A stretch of DNA of 35,104 nucleotides from Nostoc sp. CHAB 5836 (GTDB taxonomy: Bacteria > Cyanobacteriota > Cyanobacteriia > Cyanobacteriales > Nostocaceae), in contig NZ_JAIVFV010000066.1 in NCBI RefSeq assembly GCF_020829445.1, forward strand, positions 1 to 35,104, in the 5' to 3' direction. The notes under the pieces are model-generated. The model was given only the letters and a program-made list of their open reading frames with translations. It ran no database searches and was not told where the DNA came from. Position numbers and translations under genes: made by a program. The first letter of the stretch is position 1. Each line of letters begins with the position of its first letter. Shown here one piece after another: positions 8,049-15,644 of the stretch.

Positions 8049-8341
8049 TAGTAATATTTGACAATTGCTGGTATCTATTTTGGCACGGGATCATAACAGC
8101 CAACAGGAATTTTTGGAAATTCCATTTGAATTGCTGTTGTAGCTTTTTGAAACTTAGTTACTTAGAGAACATTTTCATTAACCTCAATAATTACTAATAG
8201 TATAAAGTTGGATATACCCTAACAGTTTTACCTAAACTATGCTTTACACCAAAATATGAGGGTTGATTGTTCATCTTAGAGTAAACGATGACTTTAGCGA
8301 TATTTGTTCATAATAATTTGACTTGTAGGTAATCTAAAATT

Positions 8342-9250
8342 ATGCTAAAGAATCTGAATCTGAAACAAAAATTTACAATTCTGCTATTGGTAATTCTGAC
8401 ATTTGGTCTGAGCTTGAGTGGATTTGCTCTTTCTTCTTTGCTCAGGGAGAATGCTAAACAAGATATTAGCTCAACAGGTCTTATGCTTATGGAAACCATG
8501 AGTTCTGTTCGTAAATACACCAGTACTCAAGTGAATCCAGAGCTAGCTGATAAATTGGACACTGAGTTTTTGCCGGAAAGTGTGCCTGCATACTCAGCAC
8601 GGGAAGTATTTGAGATTTTACGACAAAGAAGAGAGTACCGTGATTTCTTTTATAAAGAAGCAACTCTTAATCCCACAAATCTGCGAGATAAGGCTGACGG
8701 TTTTGAGACGGAAATTGTAGAAAAGTTCAGAAATCAATCAGCCCTTAAAGAAGTGAGTGGATTTCGCTCAATTCCTGGTGGAGATATCTTTTATATTGCT
8801 CGTCCTCTACCAGTTTCTGAAGAAAGCTGTCTGAAGTGTCATAGCACACCTGATGTTGCACCTCAAAGTATGATTACTCTTTATGGTGCAGCTAATGGAT
8901 TTGGGTGGAAGCTTAATGAAATTGTCGGCGCTCAAATCATAACAGTACCTGCGAATAACGTTATCAACAAGGCTAATCAGTCTTCTTTTGTAATTATTCT
9001 AATTGTATCAACTATATTTATTGCAACTATTTTGTTAGTCAACTTTTTCTTGAATCGACAAGTTGTTATGCCTCTCAAACGCATGACTCGCATAGCGGAA
9101 GAAGTGAGTACCGGACATATGGAAGTTGAATTTGAGCAGATGTCTAATGATGAAATCGGTAATTTAGCTAAAGCCTTTAAACGAATGCAGTTAAGTTTAG
9201 AAATGGCAATGAAAAGAATCAAACGCACTCAGGGAGGGACAGGGGAATAA
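8342..9250 (+). CDS. Heme-binding DUF3365 (Tll0287-like) sensor with HAMP domain
   Basis: 302 residues. A membrane helix at about 11-33, then a periplasmic DUF3365 domain (about 40-205) containing CLKCH (163-167), a c-type heme attachment motif that in this family binds heme and is thought to sense redox state or small ligands. A second membrane helix (215-236) is followed by a HAMP domain (about 237-290; VVMPLKRMTRIAEEVSTGHM). There is no output domain after HAMP, so the signal must pass to a separate protein. Genes of this kind are often next to Ser/Thr kinases. Here a kinase gene lies convergent at 9456 and another divergent at 6168, making them natural partner candidates, though not operon-linked. 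Confidence 0.85.
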   Translation: MLKNLNLKQKFTILLLVILTFGLSLSGFALSSLLRENAKQDISSTGLMLMETMSSVRKYTSTQVNPELADKLDTEFLPESVPAYSAREVFEILRQRREYRDFFYKEATLNPTNLRDKADGFETEIVEKFRNQSALKEVSGFRSIPGGDIFYIARPLPVSEESCLKCHSTPDVAPQSMITLYGAANGFGWKLNEIVGAQIITVPANNVINKANQSSFVIILIVSTIFIATILLVNFFLNRQVVMPLKRMTRIAEEVSTGHMEVEFEQMSNDEIGNLAKAFKRMQLSLEMAMKRIKRTQGGTGE

Positions 9251-9304
9251 AATAATTCGTAATACTTCGGCTACGCCCTTCGGCTACGCTCAGGACAAGC
9301 TCAG

Positions 9305-9369
9305 TACAAGTTCGTAATTCGTAAGGCTTTGCGAGATTTAATAGCGCTACGAACTTGTGAAATTCTGTA
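9305..9369. repeat. Short inverted-repeat relic, possibly X-related
   Basis: Begins TACAAGTTCGTA and carries its inverse TACGAACTTGTG near its right end, closing with TGTA. The flanks are CTCAG and CTAAG, resembling the CTWAG duplications of family X. It could be a strongly deleted relative. Confidence 0.35.
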
Positions 9370-9455
9370 CTAAGTAATTAATTTTTGTAACTGGAGTTGA
9401 GGCCCGGTTAAAAAACCTTACTACTTTTATCCGTCAATTTTGGGAGCGTAAATCC

Positions 9456-10709
9456 CTATGGAAATAAGGTTTTTTTGAATTCAAAAGCTGCTTGAAAGTC
9501 AGGAATTTCTCTAGCTATGAGTTCAATAAATTGATCAGGTGAAATATAAGGATTTTGAGCTAATATTTCTTCTATAATTAGATTTGCCATTGGCCCAATG
9601 TGGTAGGCTAACCCTTGCTGACAACTTTTGATAAATGCTGGTTGGAGCGAAGGTTGTCGTTGTTGTTCAATTCGTCCAGTTTGCGGACTAGTAGGTGAAC
9701 CAGCTGAACTAAAAATTGTTTCTTGAGGTTGATTGTATGACTGCAATATTGCCGACATAGCCTGAAATTCTGGGTTAAATATGGTGGGAGGCAAATCATC
9801 CCTGATGATTGCAGGAGACATAGCCACTTCTGATTCTCCAATACCCTCTAAATCTTTCAGAACTTCTCTGGCTGTTTGGTATCGGTTGTTAGGTCTATCT
9901 GCCAACATACAATCAAGTATTTGAGCCAATTCATCAGTCACATAGACATAATAACGCCAGTTCCATTCAAGGGAATATTGATCCATTAGTAAGGATGGAT
10001 CTCTACCTGTGAGTAGTACAATAGCTGTTACCCCCAAAGCATAAATGTCACTAGAGGGGGAACATAAGCCCAAGCTAATCTGTTCGCGGGGAGCATATCC
10101 CACTTTACCTACGAGAGACATTTTGCCAACAAAGGTTACTTGGTGGTTAGAACTTCTCCCCTCGTTGATATCAGCAATTTGTTTGCCTACACCGAAATCA
10201 ATCAGTACTGGCAGATCCTTGCCATCGGGTAACATGATGTTGTCAGGAGAAATATCTCTATGAATGATGTTGTGCTGGTGGACATATTCTAAAACAGGCA
10301 GCAGATTGTTTAGCCACTGTATAACTTCATCTTCAGAGAAATTTCTTCCTTGACGTTGAAGTTCTCCTAACAGTCTAGAATATGTTTTACCGTCAACATA
10401 CTCTTGTACTAGGAATAGCCGATTATCTCCTTCAAAGCAAGCCAAAAACTTGGGAATTTGAGGATGTTGCAATTGATGAAGAATTTTTGCCTCTCTTTTA
10501 AATAAGTTGCGATATTGTTCCAGTCCACTTTCCCCTGTACCAATGGGTGCAAATTCTTTGAGAACACAAGCTTCATTAAACCGACGAGTATCAAAGGCCA
10601 AGTAGGTTCGTCCCAATCCTCCCTGTCCTAGAAGTTTTTGGATAATATAGCGGTTATCGATTAGAGTTCCAGCAGCTATTTCTGGTCTTGTCGTAGGGGA
10701 CTGTGACAT
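9456..10709 (-). CDS. Serine/threonine protein kinase, cyanobacterial HRDISPDN type
   Basis: 417 residues. The kinase domain spans about 21-290: GQGGLG (28-33), Lys51 in VLKEF, HRDISPDN (150-157, Asp152) and DFG (171-173). The HRDISPDN version of the catalytic loop (instead of HRDLKPEN) keeps Asp and Asn and is seen in many cyanobacterial kinases. The activation segment reads GYAPREQ. A Pro/Gln-rich linker (about 300-360) leads to a C-terminal module of about 55 residues containing YHIGPMANLIIEEI. Similar IGP(I/M)A segments close some other bacterial kinases, and their role is unknown to me. No membrane helix is seen. It converges with the heme-sensor gene (205 bp apart), a likely functional neighbour. 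Confidence 0.9.
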   Translation of the reverse strand: MSQSPTTRPEIAAGTLIDNRYIIQKLLGQGGLGRTYLAFDTRRFNEACVLKEFAPIGTGESGLEQYRNLFKREAKILHQLQHPQIPKFLACFEGDNRLFLVQEYVDGKTYSRLLGELQRQGRNFSEDEVIQWLNNLLPVLEYVHQHNIIHRDISPDNIMLPDGKDLPVLIDFGVGKQIADINEGRSSNHQVTFVGKMSLVGKVGYAPREQISLGLCSPSSDIYALGVTAIVLLTGRDPSLLMDQYSLEWNWRYYVYVTDELAQILDCMLADRPNNRYQTAREVLKDLEGIGESEVAMSPAIIRDDLPPTIFNPEFQAMSAILQSYNQPQETIFSSAGSPTSPQTGRIEQQRQPSLQPAFIKSCQQGLAYHIGPMANLIIEEILAQNPYISPDQFIELIAREIPDFQAAFEFKKTLFP

Positions 10710-11396
10710 CTCATCGCACTCCTAGCGATTTTATTGTTAATAAATTATCTAGTTTGCTGAAAGTCAGAAGCTCTAGCAGATAAAGGCTGATAACATCCTT
10801 CAACTTGAGATTACCACCACTATCGAGATAAAGAAATACACTTTTTCACTATTTTTTGATGATTTTATCTGACAAAATAGACAATTTTTACCTGGGTAGT
10901 TTGACCATACTAAGTAAGTTGGCGCGAAAAAATCAAAGTATGTTGCGAAACGTAAATAGGCTGAAAATCTTTACTGATGAGCAATTGACTTAGGACAAGT
11001 GACAGCCTTAGCCAGTTAATTTTAATTGCACCGACCTACTTACTCATACTTACGTATTTTAGCCGCCGCGACATAACCAGTGTCTGCGGTAATATCTGCG
11101 AATGTTCAGGGCATCGCCTTTTGGATTTACTACTGAACCTTATTTTACCCCTAGTAACCCGATTAGCACTGAGTTTGTGAACAGTAAGGATATAGCGTGA
11201 CATCATGGTTTTTTAGAGAAACTGAGGTTGCCATAGACTTCCTGAAGGAAATATTATATGTATTTCCAGTGGTGAATATGCGATCGCTCTCAAAAGTTAA
11301 TCTTTCTGAGAGCCAATCTCATTATGAGATAGCTGCTTCGGCATCGGCTGGATGATTCCTCAATGTCAACCTCCGTATTACAAAAGACTGCTGAAG
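10710..11396. other. Long intergenic gap with family Y copy B
   Basis: About 690 bp. Family Y copy B occupies 10911-11042. On either side I find only short frames interrupted by stops and one HIP1 site near 11281. A palindrome-like AATCTCATTATGAGATAG lies near 11317. No gene could be supported. Confidence 0.5.
10911..11042 (+). repeat. Family Y element, copy B
   Basis: Starts TAAGTAAGTTGGCGCG and ends GCACCGACCTACTTA, giving one of the clearest terminal inverted repeats of the family. It carries the core words GTTGCGAAACGTAAATAGG and CAGCCTTAGCCAGTTAAT. In this copy the central heptamers are replaced by a diverged GAGCAATTGACTTAGGACAA. Confidence 0.75.
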
Positions 11397-12209
11397 CTAC
11401 AACAATTCATCTAGTTCATCAGGGTTCACGCCCAACTGACGCAAACGTTCTGCGAATTGTTCTGCTTTTTGTTTGGCTTTAGCAGCTTCTTGTTCTGCAA
11501 TGATAGCTCGTTGAGTTGCAGCAGCAGCTTCCTCTGTAGGTGCGGGAATTAATTCTCCAGCTAAAGTAAACCACCTTAACCACAACCTTTCAATATCTCG
11601 AAATGAACCTTGCCATAAGCCTAAACTTAAATCTATCTCTGGCATTAGTAGGCATCCATCAGTCAAATTCATCGGTTCATAGTGACCACCTACTAACTGA
11701 AAAGCCCGAAGTTCATTAGTGTAGCGACTAAAAACAATATAGTAGGGAATCCGCAAAATTCGTTCATAAACTTCCCATTTGCTAGGAGGTTTATCTGCTG
11801 CACTTTCTCTTCTTGTGCCTAAATCTTCGTCTTCTGTACCTGGAGATAATAACTCAACAACCACAAAGGGATTTGCTGGCTCTTGCCAAGTTACATAACT
11901 TAACCGTAAGTCTTGCCCTTTGTATAATTTTCCTACACCTACTACACCAAACCAATCGGGGCGTTTATACCACAAAGGATGCTGGATATCATAGTAGAGA
12001 TTAAGGTCAGCCGCACTGTAAACTAGTTCGGGATTCCAGTTAATAGGCTGAAAAGTTAAGTATAAAAGTAAGGGTTGTAAAAAGTGAAAATCGTCAGGCA
12101 AACCTGGTTCCTCTGGGTTGTCACTAGGTAAATCATACATCGTTGGTAGGGTTTCCCAAGGAGGAAGCGGCGGGTCAGATTGAGGGATGTAATGGGGAGA
12201 AGAAGTCAT
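11397..12209 (-). CDS. Uma2-family (DUF820) putative restriction-like endonuclease
   Basis: 270 residues of the Uma2/DUF820 family, which has a PD-(D/E)XK nuclease-like fold and is greatly expanded in cyanobacteria. Visible family features are RPDWFGVVGV (probable metal-binding Asp), PFVVVELLSPGTEDED (conserved Glu followed by the LSP turn), YERILRIPYYIVFSR and LGLWQG. A charged Ala/Gln/Glu-rich coiled coil (about 225-262) forms the C-terminus and ends NPDELDELL. The biological role of the family is not established; many copies are thought to be linked to mobile DNA or selfish elements. A related protein lies at 16139-16909. The gene appears monocistronic. Confidence 0.85.
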   Translation of the reverse strand: MTSSPHYIPQSDPPLPPWETLPTMYDLPSDNPEEPGLPDDFHFLQPLLLYLTFQPINWNPELVYSAADLNLYYDIQHPLWYKRPDWFGVVGVGKLYKGQDLRLSYVTWQEPANPFVVVELLSPGTEDEDLGTRRESAADKPPSKWEVYERILRIPYYIVFSRYTNELRAFQLVGGHYEPMNLTDGCLLMPEIDLSLGLWQGSFRDIERLWLRWFTLAGELIPAPTEEAAAATQRAIIAEQEAAKAKQKAEQFAERLRQLGVNPDELDELL

Positions 12210-12605
12210 AATAAAAATTGGGTTTGATATTTTTCATTTACTCGTGAGGTTGTCATTTGTCATTTGTCATTTGTATTTCAAAGAACAGATGACCAATTGA
12301 TTTAGGACAGTCTTAACGATCGCAATGTACAATCTAGATGCGCATCAGCTTAGGTAACAGAAGCGAATAGATGTGTGCTGAGTTTTTTGACGCAATCAAA
12401 TAGGATTCCTATAGAAGTAATAATGTTATTTCACAACTAGCCGCGAAGTGCTAGCACACCACTCTGCTAACGCCAAATTTTGAAATTACCTCTGCTACTA
12501 TTATCTCTAAATATTCGGCTTCCTTGGGTCAAATGCCACTGGACTCTAATGGTGAAACTTGCTCAAGGTTGGTAATTAGCGAGATATCACTTATTTAAAG
12601 CTAAG

Positions 12606-12770
12606 TACAACATTTCATTAATTCGTAGCGAATTCTCTTTGCGTTCCTACCCTGCGGGAAGGCGAAGCGCCTATGCGCTTCCCTTTGCGCCCCTACCCTG
12701 CGGGAAGGCGAGGCGCCTATGCGTTTAAATTTCAACCCTCAATTCGCCACGATTTTATGCTGCATCTGTA
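12606..12770 (+). repeat. Family X MITE-like element, copy 1, with CTAAG duplication
   Basis: Starts TACAACATTTCATTAATTCG and ends with an inverted counterpart finishing CATCTGTA. It is flanked on both sides by CTAAG (12601-12605 and 12771-12775), a 5-bp target duplication. The interior has two tandem copies of a palindrome-rich unit (CTACCCTGCGGGAAGGCG ... GCGCCTATGCG). No coding capacity. Two other copies are at 20719 (inverted) and 28671. Confidence 0.82.
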
Positions 12771-12771
12771 C

Positions 12772-12916
12772 TAAGTACATTCGTGCAAAAAAACTCAAGT
12801 ATGTTACGAAACGTAAATAAGCTTAAAACCCTTACTAATGACAAATGACAAATGACAAATGACCAATGACAAATGACAGCCTTAGCCAGTTAACTTTAAT
12901 TGCGCCGACCTACTTA
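12772..12916 (+). repeat. Family Y element, copy C
   Basis: Starts TAAGTACATTCGTGC and ends GCGCCGACCTACTTA. It contains GTTACGAAACGTAAATAAG and CAGCCTTAGCCAGTTAAC. This is the longest uninterrupted copy because its centre carries about six TGACAAA/TGACCAA heptamers. The left end overlaps the CTAAG duplication of family X copy 1. Confidence 0.78.
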
Positions 12917-13008
12917 TAAAAAATTTTCTTAATTGCTTATAAATAACTATTACTTTCTAAATTACTTGGGGAATACTGAAACTTAGTCCCATTAAAAGTG
13001 TATGAAAA

Positions 13009-13476
13009 ATGGCAGATAAGAAAGTCAGTGCTAAACTTTCCTCCGCAGACAGGGAAGCCGTAATGCAAGCTATTACTACTATCCGCGAAAAGTTACCGTT
13101 CTTGATTGATTTGACAACTGAAGAGCGTAAAGCTTTACCCAAGCTGGGGGATAAGAGTCGGGCGTTTGTGAGTAAGGCGTTGGAAATCGGGACACAAAAT
13201 CCTGACTTCTTACCTCGTTCTTTTGACTTGAATGAAATGCGCCAAGATATCGAATTATTTGAAGCCCTGTATCCCATTTTGCTGTCGTTGACGCAACTGC
13301 AAGAATTGGTGGATGATACATCTGTGGCTGTTGGTAGCGAAGCTTATGCGGCGGGTTTGATGATATATAACTATGCTAAAGCCAGTGGTAAAGGCGCGGG
13401 TTTAGAGTCAATGGTTGATGATTTAGGACGCAGATTTGCCCGGAAAGCGAAAAAAGTGCAACCACAAAGTTCATAA
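13009..13476 (+). CDS. Conserved hypothetical helical protein
   Basis: 155 residues, soluble, charged and predicted mostly helical (LSSADREAVMQAITTIREKL, FDLNEMRQDIELFEALYPIL, TQLQELVDDTSVAVGSEAYA). No signal peptide or membrane segment. The C-terminus is basic (RRFARKAKKV). I do not recognise a named family; similar proteins in Nostocales are annotated as hypothetical. No strong ribosome binding site is visible before the ATG at 13009. The stop codon TAA is shared with the first bases of the family W element that follows, so that element inserted exactly at the end of the gene. Confidence 0.7.
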   Translation: MADKKVSAKLSSADREAVMQAITTIREKLPFLIDLTTEERKALPKLGDKSRAFVSKALEIGTQNPDFLPRSFDLNEMRQDIELFEALYPILLSLTQLQELVDDTSVAVGSEAYAAGLMIYNYAKASGKGAGLESMVDDLGRRFARKAKKVQPQSS

Positions 13477-13600
13477 GGGACTGACAACAAATAAATTATC
13501 CAATCTTGTGAGGTGGGCGACACGAGGGCCCATAGCCAAGGGCGGACAAGATGTCCACCCCACAAGAAGTAGTTGAGTATTTTTTTATTTGGAGTTCCTA
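13474..13600 (+). repeat. Family W inverted-repeat element, copy 1
   Basis: Left end TAAGGGACTGACAACAAATA; the right end TTATTTGGAGTTCCTA is its imperfect inverse. The same ends are seen at 28919-29031. The interior contains GGGCCCATAGCC and GGGCGGACAAGATGTCCACC, a strong local palindrome. The first three bases are the stop codon of the upstream gene. Confidence 0.55.
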
Positions 13601-13670
13601 AGTCGAGAAATTGACTCAACGCTTCTACCTAAAAACCTAAAACTTTGAGCTTCTGAGCTTGGGTGTTTCT

Positions 13671-13922
13671 GTTTCAAGTGAAAAACTCCCAGTCAGAAGC
13701 TCAAATTTTGCTGTTGTCAGCAAGAACGTTTTCGTTTGAAGTGAGAATGTTTTGGTTTGGAACGAGAACTTTCCGGCTTCAAGTGAGAATGTTTTGGTTT
13801 GAAACGAGAAGTTTTTGGTTTGAAGTGAGAATGTTCTGGTTTGAAACGATAAATTTCCGGTTTGAAGTGAGAATGTTTTCGTTTGAAGTTAAAAAGTTTG
13901 TGTTTAGAACTATACTTTTGTA
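13671..13922 (+). repeat. 21-bp minisatellite, 12 units
   Basis: Exactly twelve 21-bp units run head to tail. The first three are diverged; from 13734 units alternate between GTTTGAAGTGAGAATGTTTT-type and GTTTGAAACGAGAAGTTTTT-type, giving a 42-bp higher-order period. Because 21 is a multiple of three, open frames exist on both strands with seven-residue repeats (FEVRMFW FETRSFW on plus; FKPKHSH FKPKTSR on minus). I regard both frames as by-products of the repeat, since neither has a start signal or recognisable fold. Confidence 0.85.
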
Positions 13923-13964
13923 GATTAAAGAGCAATACGGTTTAGATAAGGAGAATCGTAGCGA

Positions 13965-14414
13965 CTAAATAAGTCGGGGATCTTCATTAGGAGGATGTAA
14001 GCTAGCTTTAACCCAAAAACCCCGCGCACTGCGAATGGAGTCATCTGCTGGATAGCGTTCATCATTAATATCAAGTCGGTTGCAGGTTGCTCTACCAATG
14101 GGACTAACTCCAATAATTGTCCTACCATTTGCTGACCACAGAAAATGCTCTGACCAAATTTGTTGACGAGGATTAAATAGAGGTACTACTGCTTTAGTCT
14201 CTAAGTCATATCCGGCGACAAAGTTGTAGCGACGTTCATTACAACGACGACAAGCCAAGGCTAAATTATTAAGCTCGTCAGAACCACCAATAGATTTTGG
14301 TATCAAATGGTCTACTGTAAATCTTGTTGTGGAAATACCTTCGGGAGAATGGCAATACTCGCACAAATAATTTGCACGTTTTCGGACAATTTCTTTAGTA
14401 GCATCATCAATCAT
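13965..14414 (-). CDS. HNH endonuclease
   Basis: 149 residues with a complete HNH motif: CEYC (18-21), TVDHLIPKS with the catalytic DH pair (35-36), GGSDELNNLALAC (conserved Asn) and CRRCN (55-59). The four cysteines would bind a structural zinc. Such small HNH proteins are metal-dependent nucleases found alone, in mobile elements or in conflict systems. The start codon overlaps the stop of the upstream 79-residue gene by 8 bp, so the two are almost certainly co-translated. The C-terminal 80 residues (ending NEDPRLI) are outside the HNH motif and typical of cyanobacterial homologs. Confidence 0.88.
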   Translation of the reverse strand: MIDDATKEIVRKRANYLCEYCHSPEGISTTRFTVDHLIPKSIGGSDELNNLALACRRCNERRYNFVAGYDLETKAVVPLFNPRQQIWSEHFLWSANGRTIIGVSPIGRATCNRLDINDERYPADDSIRSARGFWVKASLHPPNEDPRLI

Positions 14415-14646
14415 TGTGTTGAGCTACTAGCATGGCGTTGATATGGGTGAAAATTCTATCTAGTTCTCCAATTTCTTCAAGTGCGATCGCTTCTTCTGGA
14501 GTTAGTAAATCAGCTTTTTTGCGTTCTAAAAGTTCTTCCATCCGTGCTTGCAGTTCATGATTAAATTTGAACAGGTTAAACTTATCCAGCTTTTCTATTC
14601 TGATACTGCCAATCAAGGATGAAGGTCTAGCAATTACGGTTGTCAT
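14407..14646 (-). CDS. Small hypothetical protein, operon partner of the HNH nuclease
   Basis: 79 residues. It begins MTTVIARPSSLIGSIRIEKL and continues as one long charged helix (ELQARMEELLERKKADLLTP, EEAIALEEIGELDRIFTHIN). There is no named domain I recognise. It overlaps the start of the HNH gene by 8 bp, and this compact two-gene arrangement suggests it regulates, stabilises or neutralises the nuclease; that is inference from position only. Similar small helical proteins beside HNH genes occur in other cyanobacteria. Confidence 0.7.
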   Translation of the reverse strand: MTTVIARPSSLIGSIRIEKLDKFNLFKFNHELQARMEELLERKKADLLTPEEAIALEEIGELDRIFTHINAMLVAQHND

Positions 14647-14694
14647 AGTCAGCGTGATACAATTTATGATATGTGTTTCTCTAAAGATATTGTA

Positions 14695-14967
14695 TCAAGG
14701 AAAAGTTCTATAAATATCTTTACGATGTGCGACTCTTTGACAAATTAATGTTTGTGTTTCTTGGTCAACACTAGTACCTATTCTGTAATCACCTACACGA
14801 ATTTTATATTTATCGTCGTAGCCTTTCATTTTTTGCAAATAGCCTAAATCAAAAGGATTTTCTGATTCTAGTTCTTGAAAGACGATTGGTTCAATCCGAG
14901 CTTGCACATCTTGTGGTAAATCTGCTAATTGTTTTAAGAATTTTTTAGTATATTCAACTTTCCACAT
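14695..14967 (-). CDS. RelE/ParE-family toxin
   Basis: 90 residues with the RelE/ParE fold signature: WKVEYTKKFLKQLADLP at the N-terminus, an internal helix (QARIEPIVFQEL), then the beta-strand core KYKIRVGDYRIGTSVD and QRVAHRKDIYR at the C-terminus. In RelE relatives such proteins cleave mRNA on the ribosome; ParE relatives poison gyrase. The Arg and His residues near the end (R74, H81, R82) favour the RelE/YoeB-like side, without proof. Its start overlaps the end of the antitoxin gene by 14 bp, as in classic type II operons with the antitoxin first. Confidence 0.85.
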   Translation of the reverse strand: MWKVEYTKKFLKQLADLPQDVQARIEPIVFQELESENPFDLGYLQKMKGYDDKYKIRVGDYRIGTSVDQETQTLICQRVAHRKDIYRTFP

Positions 14968-15166
14968 TCTTTTGCTTTAACGATTGGTAATATTTCCATC
15001 CTTGGTCTTTAGAGAGGCGTTCATTATCTTCCGATTCTTCCATTAGCTGTATCAAGCCGTAGTTTTCCAATATTTCTTCAATTTTTTCAAAGTCAGCTAT
15101 AGAAATTTGTACAGCAATAGGTTGCTGATTTTCATCCATGACATAATTTCTAGTAATTTCTAGCAT
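14954..15166 (-). CDS. Type II antitoxin for the RelE-type toxin
   Basis: 70 residues. The N-terminus MLEITRNYVMDENQQPIAVQ resembles the Phd/RelB-like antitoxins paired with RelE toxins in cyanobacteria. It is followed by IADFEKIEEILENYGLIQLM and an acidic, flexible C-terminus that would wrap the toxin. A good ribosome binding site (AGGAAAA) precedes the ATG at 15166. The gene lies directly upstream of, and overlaps, the toxin gene. It should neutralise the toxin and autoregulate the operon. Confidence 0.8.
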   Translation of the reverse strand: MLEITRNYVMDENQQPIAVQISIADFEKIEEILENYGLIQLMEESEDNERLSKDQGWKYYQSLKQKNVES

Positions 15167-15182
15167 TTTTCCTGCATCAGAT

Positions 15183-15299
15183 TTATTGTTTGCAAGTCCT
15201 ACTTACTATTTTGACGCTGTTATTGCACAATTCGCTGCGTCGCCAAATTTTGATATTTCCGCTACAATCTCCCGCAGCCAGCCAATCTCCATCGGGGGT
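15183..15299 (-). pseudogene. Relic of a WD40-repeat protein C-terminus
   Basis: On the minus strand, directly after a 61-bp inserted element, the frame reads TPDGDWLAAGDCSGNIKIWR, a textbook last WD40 blade, and runs to a TAA at 15183. No start codon and no upstream blades remain; on the other side of the insertion the frame is closed by a stop within five codons. The fragment therefore represents the tail of a lost WD40 gene, related in type to the kinase-WD40 gene at 6168. Confidence 0.65.
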
Positions 15300-15360
15300 C
15301 AATACTGTTCGGTTAAGAATATTCGTAGGTTGAGTTTCGTTTCTTAACCGAACCGTATTG
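15300..15360. repeat. 61-bp palindromic insertion element with GGGGT duplication
   Basis: CAATACTGTTCGGTTAAGAA at the left is inverted at the right as TTCTTAACCGAACCGTATTG (one mismatch). GGGGT flanks both sides (15295-15299 and 15361-15365), consistent with a 5-bp (or 6-bp GGGGGT) target duplication. It interrupts the WD40 relic. No coding capacity. Confidence 0.75.
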
Positions 15361-15398
15361 GGGGTTATGCGAGGTTTTTACGCAGTTGAGGCTAATAG

Positions 15399-15644
15399 CT
15401 ATGCCTCTTTTGATACAGCTACAGACTGTACACCTGCTTGGGATGATGTTTGTTGAATCAATCTTATCAATAGGCGCAGCCCTTCATTAACTGCCCCAGA
15501 ATCTGGAAAAATTGCTGCTACATCGGGATCTAACTGGACAGTTAGGGTGGATCGTTTGCGCCCTTGACCCCGCGCTATAACTGGGAGTTGAGTAAAGTCG
15601 TATTCAGGACGTAAGTCATCATCCATTTCAAAGGTCTGACTCAT
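15399..15644 (-). CDS. brnA: BrnA-type antitoxin
   Basis: 81 residues from the ATG read at 15644, which lies inside the end of the BrnT gene (17-bp overlap). The sequence MSQTFEMDDDLRPEYDFTQL, then GRKRSTLTVQLDPDVAAIFP, and NEGLRLLIRLI matches the BrnA family: an acidic toxin-binding part followed by a ribbon-helix-helix-like DNA-binding part. A longer in-frame start exists (12 residues further upstream) but overlaps BrnT more. BrnA neutralises BrnT and represses the operon in characterised examples. Confidence 0.8.
   Translation of the reverse strand: MSQTFEMDDDLRPEYDFTQLPVIARGQGRKRSTLTVQLDPDVAAIFPDSGAVNEGLRLLIRLIQQTSSQAGVQSVAVSKEA

Larger units (their letters stand above)
12210..13008. other. 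Repeat cluster: heptamers, family X copy 1 and family Y copy C
   Basis: About 800 bp without a gene. It contains GTCATTT heptamers just upstream of the Uma2 gene (about 12250-12273), then unremarkable sequence, then family X copy 1 (12606-12770) abutting family Y copy C (12772-12916). Confidence 0.6.

Noticed and set aside
9411-9474. Bidirectional terminator made from AAAAAACCTTA and TAAGGTTTTTT
   Set aside because: The loop would be about 40 bases and include the end of the kinase gene; pairing is A/T-rich and weak.
13663-13935. Plus- and minus-strand frames over the 21-bp minisatellite as real genes
   Set aside because: Both exist only because 21 is divisible by three. Neither has a ribosome binding site or recognised fold. 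Kept as a repeat, with coding left as a remote possibility.
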